DNA from: Nitrosomonas sp.
GTDB lineage: Bacteria > Pseudomonadota > Gammaproteobacteria > Burkholderiales > Nitrosomonadaceae
Assembly (NCBI GenBank): GCA_024281825.1
Contig: JAMWZY010000004.1
Coordinates: 124,001-188,000, forward strand
Reading direction: 5' to 3'
Length of the DNA stretch: 64,000 nucleotides
Part shown: piece by piece, positions 36,174 to 45,537 of the stretch
Layout of the letters: each line of letters opens with the position of its first letter
How positions within the stretch are numbered: position 1 is the stretch's first letter
Position numbers and translations under genes: made by a program
Notes under the pieces: model-generated
Databases searched by the model: none
Seen by the model: only the letters and a program-made list of their open reading frames with translations
What the model was told of the DNA's origin: nothing

Positions 36174-37922
36174 TTAATTTCCCATCCAAAGGATTACGGG
36201 TTTTTGTTCCATTTGATCAAAGTATGTTCCCACGATTACGGGTTGATTAAAGTGTAACGTAATCGTTTCGATTGCTTGCAGAGGAATTGGAGTGTTCGTG
36301 TCGACCATGATGAGTCCGCCTGAGAATTTTAATTGACGCTCACCTGAGAGCGATAGGGTTTCACCGTTTTTTAAGGTGAAGGTTACATTGGCTTGAGTTG
36401 GATAAGAGGATTTTTTTTCATGAGGGCGAACAACGATTCCTAATGCCAATAATTGCGAGCCCATAATATTTTCAGGGATTTGAATGGTAATCGAATGGGC
36501 AGGTTCCTTTAAAGGGAGCGAATCAAAAGTAATCTTTACTAACCAATTCAATTCAGAATTCAATTGCTGGCAATTTCGCAAGTAATACCAACCCAGTGGA
36601 TCAATGGGAACGCATAGAGGTGATACATTCGAATCGATCAACGATGACATGTGTTGCCACTGTGAAGAATGGATAGACGGAAACGGAGGAGATTTGCTAA
36701 TTTTAGGTGCCCAGAAAGCCCAACCGGAACATACAAACCAAAGTACAAATAATAGGGCTGGTAGAGTCATCCAGCGATTTTGTAGCAGACGAGTATTGGT
36801 AGGAAGCATTGCAAGTATTCCGCTCACAATCATTACAACACCAAAAAACATCACAATGGTGGTGCGATTGAGCGTGAAATATTGAAGCTGGAACAACTCT
36901 TGGTTCCATGATGCATTCATTGCAAATACGTTGATCAATGCCTGGAAAAATACCAGTGTTAAACCGATAACCACAAGAATTCCGGGAGGTTTCCGGTGCC
37001 AGGAAATCAACAAGACCATAATGCCTAGAAACAGCGCACCAAAACTTATGGTTACTGAAACTGGTATTTTGTTGAGAAAAGGGCCTAATATAAATTCGCC
37101 GATAAATCCCAGAAAATACTGAGTAGTAGTGGTGATTTTTAACCACAGCGTATTATCACCGGATGTTGCAATCAAGGCACCTGATTGGCTAATGACAAGT
37201 TGAATAATTTGTAGGCAGCCTAATGCTGTAGAAACAATCGCGATGTTGCGGAAGCGGCGATTACTCACCATTGCTGTAATAACCATCGCTGGAAGCGTCG
37301 CAAGAATTGCCGGTTTAGAAAGGATCAGTAAGGGGATAAACCACGACCACCAGGGAATTTCACGGTTCTTTTCAACAAAAGCGAGCGCTGTAATAGTAGC
37401 AATAAAAAAAGCCGAAAAATACGAAAAATTAATGAATGTGCGTGTTTCAAAATCAGCCACCATGGCAATCGTGATGGCCGTTAAAAAGCGTAGCGTATCG
37501 TTTTGTATCAGGATACGGAAAGGGCGCAAACAGAACGCACTGACCATGACAGCAGTGAGAATAATGGCCGAACCGCTATAGAGATACGGGATAATCGATG
37601 CCGGGAGATTTAAAAGGCTGCCTAGCAAGGCAATCATGCGCGGTGGTAGTGGAATATAACCTGCATCGGTAGCAAATAAATTTTCGTATAACGAGGGATC
37701 GTTTGCTTTGGGGAAGTAATTGGTCCCCATCTCGGCATACATTGAGCCACTTAACAACCATTGATACTGCAGCGCAATTACATAGATACAGGAAGAGATA
37801 ATACACAACAGGAAAAACAGGATGGGGCGCAGAGGGTGATCATCGTTGACCGGTTGCGTACTGTCATTGCGTAGCATCCAGTTGCGAAAAAGTTGTAGAT
37901 ACGAAAGGACAGATCTCAGCAT
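36174..37922 (-). CDS. Large multi-pass membrane protein ending the glycan cluster
   Basis: 582 residues. About eleven helices (residues 30-415) with a periplasmic loop after the first helix (SGSMYAEMGTNYFPKANDPSLYENLF), then a soluble C-terminal domain of about 150 residues (SQWQHMSSLIDSNVSPLCVPIDPLGWYYL to the end), beta-rich. The layout matches GT-C glycosyltransferases or flippase-like envelope proteins. It is the most distal gene of the cluster, 20 bp after the aldolase. Size and plan resemble the protein at 26412-28199, but the two are clearly different in sequence. Confidence 0.6.
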   Translation of the reverse strand: MLRSVLSYLQLFRNWMLRNDSTQPVNDDHPLRPILFFLLCIISSCIYVIALQYQWLLSGSMYAEMGTNYFPKANDPSLYENLFATDAGYIPLPPRMIALLGSLLNLPASIIPYLYSGSAIILTAVMVSAFCLRPFRILIQNDTLRFLTAITIAMVADFETRTFINFSYFSAFFIATITALAFVEKNREIPWWSWFIPLLILSKPAILATLPAMVITAMVSNRRFRNIAIVSTALGCLQIIQLVISQSGALIATSGDNTLWLKITTTTQYFLGFIGEFILGPFLNKIPVSVTISFGALFLGIMVLLISWHRKPPGILVVIGLTLVFFQALINVFAMNASWNQELFQLQYFTLNRTTIVMFFGVVMIVSGILAMLPTNTRLLQNRWMTLPALLFVLWFVCSGWAFWAPKISKSPPFPSIHSSQWQHMSSLIDSNVSPLCVPIDPLGWYYLRNCQQLNSELNWLVKITFDSLPLKEPAHSITIQIPENIMGSQLLALGIVVRPHEKKSSYPTQANVTFTLKNGETLSLSGERQLKFSGGLIMVDTNTPIPLQAIETITLHFNQPVIVGTYFDQMEQKPVILWMGN

Positions 37923-37942
37923 GGTGTTTTTAGGCTAAACAA

Positions 37943-38968
37943 TCAGAAAGTATCTGCTAAACGCATACGATATTTTTCCGCATCCCAGTCGAGTAAGGCC
38001 GCAATTTGATTGTGGTGCAGCGATGCCAGCACAGTACCGGTTTGTTGTCTTGTGAGGACATCATAGTAGCAACGTAGCTGAGCCTGTTTTGCGATATTGA
38101 AGGTGCGGGTGACAAAGACACCGTAGTCACGAATAAATATCAATTCAGGTTTTTCATGTGGATTTGCAGCGAATAGGGTTTCGAGTTGTTCCCAATTCGT
38201 ATAGGTGTGCGCTTGCGGGCCAAGAAATACGATGTGATCCGGGTAAAGCGCCCAGCCGGATGCGAGTCGATCAAACAGTGCTGAATTTGTTGCTAACTCA
38301 TGCAATGTAGGGTCTTGGATTGGCACATAATCCGGGTGCCTGGAAACAGGAGTATGGTGTGCATGGTCTTGTGCGGCAACCGGTGTCCGAAACATGACAA
38401 TCAGCGTGTTGAGTGTTGCCACGACATCTGCGATGCTGGATCCACCTATCACGACACCGTGGTTTTTTAAAAATACGACATGGGCATCTCGTTTCTGCAT
38501 GAGTGCATCGTAAACTGCTTGGGCAAGGTCTTGTCCAGGTTTATGGTAAGCCACTAAAACACACGATAACGAATCATTTTGCGCGGCCATCAAAGTTCTT
38601 TTGCAATCAGCTCGTACCAGATGGGCCAGTATTTCGATGGCATGCAAATGAATCACAACCGGCTGTGGCATCAGCCCATGCAACAGCGTTTCAATCGAGG
38701 GTTTCAATTCATATGTGTCCATCAATTGAGGGGTTACAGAAAAATTGCGTTGCTGGATAGCGTGTTGTAGCGACTGCAGATTGACCGGAACGAAAATGTT
38801 GCGTTGACCCGCTTCAGCTAACCAGGTTCCTGATGCTTTGATCCATAATGTGTCAGAGTCTTTCCATGACACATTGCCACCCGCACCCTGTACTAACAGA
38901 GGATCTCTGCCAATATCTGCACAAAACCGAATGATTTGCGCTCGTGTCTGGTCGTTAGGGTTGTTCAT
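37943..38968 (-). CDS. Class II aldolase/adducin-family protein
   Basis: 341 residues, longer than simple fuculose-phosphate aldolases. GAGGNVSWKDSDTLWIKASGTWL is the substrate-phosphate loop, PVVIHLHAIEIL carries two metal-binding histidines and FLKNHGVVIGG the third. The C-terminal 130 residues (from HPDYVPIQDP) are like those of the RhaD/YuxG aldolase type. Family members split, epimerise or dehydrate ketose phosphates through a zinc enediolate. The start overlaps the HAD gene stop by four bases, so it probably acts on the same metabolite. Confidence 0.8.
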   Translation of the reverse strand: MNNPNDQTRAQIIRFCADIGRDPLLVQGAGGNVSWKDSDTLWIKASGTWLAEAGQRNIFVPVNLQSLQHAIQQRNFSVTPQLMDTYELKPSIETLLHGLMPQPVVIHLHAIEILAHLVRADCKRTLMAAQNDSLSCVLVAYHKPGQDLAQAVYDALMQKRDAHVVFLKNHGVVIGGSSIADVVATLNTLIVMFRTPVAAQDHAHHTPVSRHPDYVPIQDPTLHELATNSALFDRLASGWALYPDHIVFLGPQAHTYTNWEQLETLFAANPHEKPELIFIRDYGVFVTRTFNIAKQAQLRCYYDVLTRQQTGTVLASLHHNQIAALLDWDAEKYRMRLADTF

Positions 38969-39717
38969 GTGTGTTCTCTTAACCGTATCAGCAAGCGCCG
39001 GAGCTCGCCAAAATGCTTGAATGCCGCATCCGGGGTGCTTTCACCCGTTCCCAATGGTGTGTCTTCATGGATTTTTTGTAAAGTGACCGCATTGATTTCT
39101 CTACGTGCTTCGCGGATATCGTTGATCGGATTATCGCCAATCATCCAAATACAATCGCCCTGCGGGCGCATTTTTTCCAGTGCAATGTGAAAAGGCGCTG
39201 CATGGCATTTATCAAATCCGGCTTCCTCGCTGGTGACAATATAATCAAAATAGTGATCCAGTCCAAAATAAACGACTTTGCGGAATTGGATTTGTGCGGT
39301 GAGGTCAGTGACGATTGTGGTCGGTATTGCCAGCATACGGATATCGTCGAGCAATTCTTTGACTTCATCGAATAATGTGGCGTTGCTCAAAAAAGTGCGC
39401 CAATAGGTTTGTTCAAAATCCAGCGCGAGTAGTACTTGTGATCCCAAACCCATGATTTCCAACATACGTTGCAGATACAGCAACCGGTTATGTGACGAAG
39501 CGGTATATTTCAAGCGTACTTTGATTTGATGGCGCGCTTCTTGGAATGCGCGGTCAAAATCTTCTCCGCTTAAAGACAAGGTCAGCATGACCTTTTCACG
39601 TACGGCCAGTTGTGCAGCTGCATGCGCCGGGGCATAAGGATAGAGGGTGTTATCGGTATCGAACAGGATGGCATCGGGTAAGCGCGTAAAATGTTGTGGT
39701 TGATACAGGGTTACCAT
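38965..39717 (-). CDS. HAD-family phosphatase
   Basis: About 250 residues from ATG 39717, which lies at the stop of the preceding gene; the longer frame from 39834 would overlap it by 124 bp. HAD motif I is FDTDNTLYPY (nucleophile Asp and the +2 Asp), motif II TTIVTDLT, motif III around GFDKCHAAPF, motif IV MIGDNPINDI. A helical cap lies between motifs I and II. It likely removes phosphate from a sugar or polyol intermediate of the cluster. Coupled to the aldolase by ATGA overlap. Confidence 0.82.
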   Translation of the reverse strand: MVTLYQPQHFTRLPDAILFDTDNTLYPYAPAHAAAQLAVREKVMLTLSLSGEDFDRAFQEARHQIKVRLKYTASSHNRLLYLQRMLEIMGLGSQVLLALDFEQTYWRTFLSNATLFDEVKELLDDIRMLAIPTTIVTDLTAQIQFRKVVYFGLDHYFDYIVTSEEAGFDKCHAAPFHIALEKMRPQGDCIWMIGDNPINDIREARREINAVTLQKIHEDTPLGTGESTPDAAFKHFGELRRLLIRLREHT

Positions 39718-41771
39718 ACAAAACGCCGTGTCAATGCTTGGTTGATATGTGACAAGGTAATCAGTTGCATCAAGCCGATCATGCCATCGTGCCATTTCGG
39801 TGGAATATCCAGAAAATCCAGCATGTGTGGGCAAAGCATCTCTGCCGCTAACACCATATCAGCAGCCGATACTTCCCCCTCAATGGTCATTTGCATGGTA
39901 TCGGTACTATTGCTGGTCGCAATATCAACATGCAGGCCGCACACACCGATCAACGCACGATTCAATGATAATTCATTAAAACCATGACGAGTTTTAACAA
40001 CCAATTTAAGCCGCATCGGATGTCGTTTGCCCGAATCTTCTAACATGTTTGGGTGGATTGGTTGCAAGGAAAATACCAGATCGGCGTGATCCGATTGCGG
40101 CACAATGAATCGCTGTGAATCGGAAAATTTTTGTGCGGCAATATCCGGTGTATTTTCCAAAGTACTCGTAGTATCTACCAAGTCATGATGTTGTTTGCGT
40201 TGAAAATAGTCGCGCAGATTTTCTGACATGTCGAGGAAAATTTTTAAGTGATAGTATTGTCGTAACCAGGGAAGATAGAGTGCGTGCAATCCACTTGCAA
40301 TAATGAAATTGTTGCTTTCAATCAACAACGTTGGATTGGATTGGCCATCTAACCAATTCGAACACCTTGCTTGAATTCGTTTGCCATCCGCCAGCGCCAT
40401 TAGGTCATTACCAAATCCTTCCAGATCGTTGGTTATCGGATTGCGTCGTGTCATTATTTGCCAAATTGGTTTTTGTTTATCCCATAAGTGATAATTATCG
40501 CCCAATAATGGGACAGTGGAATGATGGCCGAATAAATCGGCGATTGCATCAGTGAACAAACTCTTACCACTACCGATATCACCGGCAACTCCAATCACGA
40601 AAGGTTTCCGGCTCAAGCGGAAGAAATCATTACGATTGATTGTTTCTCGCCAAACGCGCAGCGCTAGAATAATGCCGATAGCGACCATCATTGTGTGTAA
40701 CAACGAAACGGCATGGCTGCCGAAGGGTTCGGATAACTGCAGCACGGAATTTAAATCAAGGATTCCTGTGGCAGTGAGTTGCAGTGGCGTGACTAGCAAT
40801 ATGCCGAGTACGTATAGTAATGAAAACAAGCTAATCAGTAGCTGGGTCATTGGGTTACTGAGTGATTGATACAGCACTAAAAAAGGAATGCACCATACGA
40901 ACCAGCCCGGTGAAGCCGGTGTCATCAGTACGATCAATAGAAAAGCGATGCCGATGGTGGCTTGGAACAAGTGGAAATTCAAGCGGCGTACCTGCCAGAC
41001 CTGGTATAGCAGGATCAGATAGATCAGAGGAACGATATAGAGGGAGATGTGATCTCCCAGGCTCAACGCCAGTCGATAGATTTTTCCCATTTCCGGGTTA
41101 CTGAATAACATCAGAAGTGCATCGCTGGATGCCAAAAAAGGTGCGCCAAACACCAGAGCGGCAATGGCAAAGCCTTTGGCAAATTCAAGTGCGTATTGCC
41201 GTAACGCTTTGTTATGGTAAAGATAGATGAGAAAAAAAGGCAACGCTATGATCATACTTAATTTGCTGGAAATGGCCATTGCACATAGTATTCCGGCCCA
41301 TCGCAATGCCGCTTCGCGGATAAAAAACAGTGCAAGCGTCAGTAGCAAGGCAGGAATCAAGTCATTCAGCCCTAGGCCATAACTGGCCAGAATCACGATC
41401 GGGGATAACCAATAGGTGAGCAACAATAGATAGTGTCGTTTCGGCAATAGATGATGCAACGTGAGTAATAACCCAACATCTACAATCAGCAGCGTCAGGG
41501 CATATCCGATGACAAGTGGGAAGCCCAATAGTTTGGCTAGCAGTGTCATGGGCAGTAGCGCTAGCCACATGACGTAACCGTATGGAAATGCTGTCAAAAT
41601 ACCTTCGTTGACGTGCCAGGTCGACCAAGGGTCAAACGTTAATTGTTGCGTGCTGATGTCGAGAAAGGGCGCATACCATGCTGATACGGCGTATGGCGTG
41701 ATGCTGGCAATCAATAGGATGCGAACCATCAATCCGGCAATAAATAGAGGATGATGCAGCAATTTTTTCAT
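39711..41771 (-). CDS. Membrane glycosyltransferase-like protein fused to a uridine-kinase-type P-loop domain
   Basis: 686 residues. Residues 1-375 contain about eleven hydrophobic helices with loops like GT-C mannosyltransferases (FDPWSTWHVNEGILTAFPYG and LTYWLSPIVILASYGLGLNDL). Residues about 385-600 are a soluble kinase of the uridine kinase/phosphoribulokinase type: P-loop IGVAGDIGSGKSLF (near residue 395) and LLGDNYHLWDKQKP where the acceptor loop lies. About 85 residues of unknown sequence close the protein. Joining a lipid-sugar transferase to a small-molecule kinase is unusual. ATGA coupling to the GDPD-like gene upstream. Confidence 0.75.
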   Translation of the reverse strand: MKKLLHHPLFIAGLMVRILLIASITPYAVSAWYAPFLDISTQQLTFDPWSTWHVNEGILTAFPYGYVMWLALLPMTLLAKLLGFPLVIGYALTLLIVDVGLLLTLHHLLPKRHYLLLLTYWLSPIVILASYGLGLNDLIPALLLTLALFFIREAALRWAGILCAMAISSKLSMIIALPFFLIYLYHNKALRQYALEFAKGFAIAALVFGAPFLASSDALLMLFSNPEMGKIYRLALSLGDHISLYIVPLIYLILLYQVWQVRRLNFHLFQATIGIAFLLIVLMTPASPGWFVWCIPFLVLYQSLSNPMTQLLISLFSLLYVLGILLVTPLQLTATGILDLNSVLQLSEPFGSHAVSLLHTMMVAIGIILALRVWRETINRNDFFRLSRKPFVIGVAGDIGSGKSLFTDAIADLFGHHSTVPLLGDNYHLWDKQKPIWQIMTRRNPITNDLEGFGNDLMALADGKRIQARCSNWLDGQSNPTLLIESNNFIIASGLHALYLPWLRQYYHLKIFLDMSENLRDYFQRKQHHDLVDTTSTLENTPDIAAQKFSDSQRFIVPQSDHADLVFSLQPIHPNMLEDSGKRHPMRLKLVVKTRHGFNELSLNRALIGVCGLHVDIATSNSTDTMQMTIEGEVSAADMVLAAEMLCPHMLDFLDIPPKWHDGMIGLMQLITLSHINQALTRRFVW

Positions 41772-42373
41772 ATTTTAGAAAACTGTTGTTCCCATAAATC
41801 GGTATGTTTAGTACACACAGCATCAGCGGGGATAGCCTGCTCATTGAGCAATCTTGCCAATGCGGGAATTTCACTGTGCGCATCGCGTCCTTGCAATTCC
41901 GGGGAAACCAGACATAGTTTGAAGCCAGCCGTCTGGAGCCGTTGTGCATCATGTGACGTCAATGGAAAACGGTTGAAGCAATCGATCCATGCCCAGTCAA
42001 CTTTACCGGCCAATGCTAAAGCGGTTTCGACCGATTCAAATTCAGATACTCTTACCGCACAGCGGTGTTCTCCGGTTTTCGACCATTTCACCAGAAATGG
42101 GAACGATTGATCGAGAAAAAAATAATCCGTAATGTTTTTTTTGCGCATCAGATCGATCAGCCGTGCTTCTAATCCTTCCTCTTTGACATTGAGAATCAAG
42201 GTTCCATGCTGATAAGCGTTAATCCATTCGGTCAGTGATTCACCGCTGAGAAATGGATCGTGCTGCAGGATCAGCTGGTCACCTAGGCTGCGGATATCGA
42301 TTTCGATGCCATATTGTGGATTCGTGGCACGCAGCTCGTCGATGGTATTACGACGGTGGGCAATGAGTTTCAT
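41768..42373 (-). CDS. Glycerophosphodiester phosphodiesterase-like (GDPD) protein
   Basis: About 201 residues from ATG 42373, which overlaps the GT2 stop by four bases; starts further upstream lie inside that gene. The family's active-site triplets are visible: H6-R7 (KLIAHRRNT), E24-I-D26 (GIEIDIRS) and H38-D39 (LILQHDPF). GDPD enzymes cleave phosphodiesters of glycerol or related polyols by a TIM barrel. At this length the barrel is minimal and some strands are hard to assign. In this setting it may act on a phosphodiester-linked glycan or trim a side product. Confidence 0.72.
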   Translation of the reverse strand: MKLIAHRRNTIDELRATNPQYGIEIDIRSLGDQLILQHDPFLSGESLTEWINAYQHGTLILNVKEEGLEARLIDLMRKKNITDYFFLDQSFPFLVKWSKTGEHRCAVRVSEFESVETALALAGKVDWAWIDCFNRFPLTSHDAQRLQTAGFKLCLVSPELQGRDAHSEIPALARLLNEQAIPADAVCTKHTDLWEQQFSKI

Positions 42374-43068
42374 GCCGAGATATTTTTTTTCAGTTGCAGA
42401 CTGAAATCGATGGTGCGGCGAATAAATTTCCATTTGGCTGCCCAATTGACGTTCCAATGCGATACACCATGCGCCCGTTCACCGAACTTAACGGGGAAGC
42501 GATGCACGGCTAATCCTTGCCGCTGTGCTTGATAGTAAGCATACAAATCCAACGAAAAATCATGCGGCGGCGAATGCCAAGTCAGAAAAAAATCACGCGA
42601 AAACAGGGTTGGTTGCGCATTGATGTCCCACATTGGCTTGGCCATCAAAATGGTTTCAAAAACACTCATGCCAACGGTAAATACCACATCCATGAAAGGG
42701 CGGCCGTAGCGTTGTCCTTTGACAAAGCTGTTGCTGCCGTAACGATCAAATAATTCCAGGCCATGCAGCGTATCTTGCGGATCGGTTTGCATATCGGCAT
42801 GTGTCCAGCCCAGAATGTCTCCTTCGGCTGCTTTGAGGCCGGACAGGATGCCAAAGCCATATCCTTGGTTATTGTCTACGCGCACACTGCGGCAACCTGG
42901 ATATTGGGGCAGTAAGTTTTGCAATACTGTTGGCGAATGGTCGGTTGAGCCATTATCAACCAGGATGACTTCAATATCGGGCTGAGCTCCTAAGGGTTTG
43001 CAACGCTCCAGCAATAAGGGAAGGTTGGCGGATTCGTTATAACAAGGAATAATCAGTGAAAATCTCAT
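42370..43068 (-). CDS. Family 2 glycosyltransferase (DPM/ArnC-like)
   Basis: 232 residues. SLIIPCYNESANLPLLLER and VILVDNGSTDHSPTVLQ are GT-A nucleotide-sugar motifs, and WTHADMQTDP holds the metal-binding acidic pair. There are no membrane helices. Together with the preceding GtrA protein it resembles the pairs that build polyprenyl-phosphate-linked sugars for use outside the membrane. Four-base overlaps on both sides show tight coupling in the cluster. Confidence 0.85.
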   Translation of the reverse strand: MRFSLIIPCYNESANLPLLLERCKPLGAQPDIEVILVDNGSTDHSPTVLQNLLPQYPGCRSVRVDNNQGYGFGILSGLKAAEGDILGWTHADMQTDPQDTLHGLELFDRYGSNSFVKGQRYGRPFMDVVFTVGMSVFETILMAKPMWDINAQPTLFSRDFFLTWHSPPHDFSLDLYAYYQAQRQGLAVHRFPVKFGERAHGVSHWNVNWAAKWKFIRRTIDFSLQLKKNISA

Positions 43069-43508
43069 GGAAGCTCCGATGGTTTGGCAGAGTTGTTAGG
43101 ATTGACGGAATTTGCCGATTTTGCCTGTGAGTGGAAAACAAAAAACTTCATGCCGAGAAAATTCAATGTAGCCGAAACACCTGTTGCCAACAAAAAAGCC
43201 CACTGTAGGCTGGAGGGAACATCGATTAACGCTTTCAGTGCTAATGCATTAACTGCAATATTAGCAATGAAGGTAGACAGATACAATGCGGCAAAACGCC
43301 CCACGCTACCGGCGGCAATCGATTGGTGGCCAAATGTCCAGAAGCGGTTAGCAAAATAGGCAAATACTGTTCCGGCCAAGAAACTAACACCTTTGGCAAG
43401 GTCGATACTGGCAACATCCAGCCATAGCAAGCCGCGATAAACGGCGAAGTCGACCAGTACGGTCAATGAACCTACAATTAAAAAAATACCGAGCTCACGT
43501 TTGATCAT
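43065..43508 (-). CDS. GtrA-family membrane protein
   Basis: 147 residues, four membrane helices (GIFLIVGSLTVLVDFAVYRGLLW, GVSFLAGTVFAYFANRFWTF, and two more ending MKFFVFH). The pattern FANRFWTF...KFFVF is the GtrA hallmark. These proteins are thought to flip polyprenyl-phosphate sugars across the inner membrane. It lies between the nucleotidyltransferase (14-bp overlap) and the GT2 gene (4-bp overlap), consistent with that role. Confidence 0.85.
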   Translation of the reverse strand: MIKRELGIFLIVGSLTVLVDFAVYRGLLWLDVASIDLAKGVSFLAGTVFAYFANRFWTFGHQSIAAGSVGRFAALYLSTFIANIAVNALALKALIDVPSSLQWAFLLATGVSATLNFLGMKFFVFHSQAKSANSVNPNNSAKPSELP

Positions 43509-45180
43509 GATTTTTTGCAGTCAAGAAATGGGGAACCAAGGCTTGGTAGCGTTGCTCAAGATGCTTAATTTGTGTTTCTGGGATTCGAGCATCCTGCTCC
43601 AGCCGGTAAGGGTGCCCGTTCCATTTGTGAAAGCACGACTGCCAGTATTCAAACGTGCGTAAATCATTCGGCGTGCCCCAGCACAGATAGTGATCGACTT
43701 CAAATAACTGGCAACGTAGTCCAAGTGCTATCGCATCGTTGATGCACGAATCGATATAGAATTCGCCGTTAATTCGTCCATCGCGCGCCATGAGTCTTTC
43801 TAAGGCGCGACGGTAATCCTGTTCGCGACGGAAAGTAAATGTTCCGAGTATGATGGGATCCGTTGCAGGATTCTGTAAGGGTGTTTTTACTGAGATAGCC
43901 CGGATCAAGCCATTTGAATCCGTATCGATCCAGCCAAACATGTGTGGATTTCGGATTGCGTTGGGATAACCGCGCACGCCCCACACGATGACATCGATGT
44001 TCGTATCATCAATGAGCTGTTGTAAAAGCTCAGGTCGATAGAGCGCGCCATTGTCGCAAGCGCCAATGGTGATAGGTTCGGGAATGTTTTCTAACGTATC
44101 TCGTAAAGCATCGATACCGATTAACGCAGTGATCGCCTGGCCCTCGGTTACGTGATCGATGGTTTTAATGATCGCACTCGGATAAGCATGGTTTAGTTCC
44201 GTGATGATCGCTTGATATTCAGGCATGTCAGTACGTAACACAAAAACCTGATGCTGTGCTGGTGGCAAGTCATGGACGGCTTGTGTCACCATGGCCTTTC
44301 CAGAAACGGGGAGCATCGGCTTGGTCGTGGTATAACCTTCGTTAGCAAAACGTTGTCCCAACCCTGCCATGGGTATGACCAGGGAACCACGTGGAGGAGG
44401 GAGGGAGGGCGGTGGATTGAGCAGGTTTCTAAATGCGTCTGACCACTGATTGTATTCCGCCACGTCTTCCGGTGTGCCCCATTGCATGAAATGCTGCAAG
44501 GGATACACGGCAATCGGCAATTGCTGTACCAGCAAAGGTTTATAGGCCAAGCTGACATAATATTCACCGCCGACGTTCAGTTGTTGCGCCATGGTGTGAT
44601 GAAAAGCTTCGCTCATCAAGTGCGCCGATGCGAAATAATATGTGCCGCTGGAAGCAAATTCCTCCATGCGGTTCGCAGTGTAAGGTTGTTTTTCCTGGAT
44701 GTCCTGTACCCAACCGTCTATTTCTCGCATGTACGCATAGTTGGTACTACCCAGCGAATGTGGATGAAATCCGCGATAGGCCGGAATCGCGCCTGTGCAC
44801 TGATTTTTTGTAACGAACCGTTTGAAATGTTGCCAATCCCAATAACACGTGAAATCGCAATAATTCACTACCACCGGTAACTGGGGATCGAGCAGGTGCT
44901 CCGCTTGGCGTACTGCATTGATCGGCCCGAGCTTGTGCGGTGCAATGCCGATAATCCGTGCTGAAGGGCAATAATGTTGCAAGATGGCGTGCATGCGATA
45001 AGCTGGTTCATCGAGATGCTGCTGGTTGCAGACAAAAATAAAACCCGTTTCACCGGGAAATAGATCAATGACGTGCGCAATGATCGGTTTGCCTTCGATT
45101 TCAATCAACGGTTTAGGTACAGTGTATCCGGCGCGGCGAAACCGCTCGCCAAAACCGGACATGGGAATGATGATCTGCAA
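43495..45180 (-). CDS. Tandem sugar-phosphate nucleotidyltransferase (two NTP_transferase domains)
   Basis: 561 residues built from two copies of the nucleotidyltransferase fold. Copy one starts IIIPMSGFGERFRRAGYTVPKPLIEI at residue 3; copy two starts LVIPMAGLGQRFANEGYTTTKPMLPV near residue 267. They are joined by the Pro-rich linker LNPPPSLPPPRG. Both have the GxGxRF...KPL/M signature, so both could activate a sugar or polyol phosphate; the second has DNGALY where a metal aspartate is expected. First gene of the glycan cluster; it probably makes the activated donor. Nucleotide and sugar cannot be told from sequence. Confidence 0.82.
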   Translation of the reverse strand: MQIIIPMSGFGERFRRAGYTVPKPLIEIEGKPIIAHVIDLFPGETGFIFVCNQQHLDEPAYRMHAILQHYCPSARIIGIAPHKLGPINAVRQAEHLLDPQLPVVVNYCDFTCYWDWQHFKRFVTKNQCTGAIPAYRGFHPHSLGSTNYAYMREIDGWVQDIQEKQPYTANRMEEFASSGTYYFASAHLMSEAFHHTMAQQLNVGGEYYVSLAYKPLLVQQLPIAVYPLQHFMQWGTPEDVAEYNQWSDAFRNLLNPPPSLPPPRGSLVIPMAGLGQRFANEGYTTTKPMLPVSGKAMVTQAVHDLPPAQHQVFVLRTDMPEYQAIITELNHAYPSAIIKTIDHVTEGQAITALIGIDALRDTLENIPEPITIGACDNGALYRPELLQQLIDDTNIDVIVWGVRGYPNAIRNPHMFGWIDTDSNGLIRAISVKTPLQNPATDPIILGTFTFRREQDYRRALERLMARDGRINGEFYIDSCINDAIALGLRCQLFEVDHYLCWGTPNDLRTFEYWQSCFHKWNGHPYRLEQDARIPETQIKHLEQRYQALVPHFLTAKNHDQT

Positions 45181-45261
45181 GGAATGGCTCGTTTAATGGG
45201 GTTTTTCTTGAATGGAATGTTGATCGGACATGTTACAGGATTTACAGGCGGTTTTTAATGG

Positions 45262-45537
45262 CTACTGTGCTTTTATCAGTGTCCAAATTCCAATCATAAT
45301 AAATCCAGTACCCGCGATATAGTGTAAGTACCGGGTATTGATCGTATCCGACAAAAAGCTACCTGCTAAAACACCGATCCCGGAAGCAGTAATTAAAGCT
45401 AAAGACGCACCGATAAATACGGTCAGTTTGCTGACTTCCTTGTCGGCGGCGAATAGCATCGTGGCTAATTGCGTTTTATCACCCAGTTCCGCGAGAAATA
45501 CAGTAGCGAAAATCGTCAAAAAAATTTTGTAATCCAT
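45262..45537 (-). CDS. GDT1/TMEM165 (UPF0016) family cation transporter
   Basis: 91 residues with three helices and one FLAELGDKTQLATML motif. Two copies of the ExGDK-T motif normally form the site, so this single-motif half-size protein must dimerise. Family members export manganese or calcium. Bacterial members are often controlled by a manganese riboswitch (yybP-ykoY); the 322-bp region upstream is discussed separately. Stands alone, divergent from the acyltransferase. Confidence 0.85.
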   Translation of the reverse strand: MDYKIFLTIFATVFLAELGDKTQLATMLFAADKEVSKLTVFIGASLALITASGIGVLAGSFLSDTINTRYLHYIAGTGFIMIGIWTLIKAQ

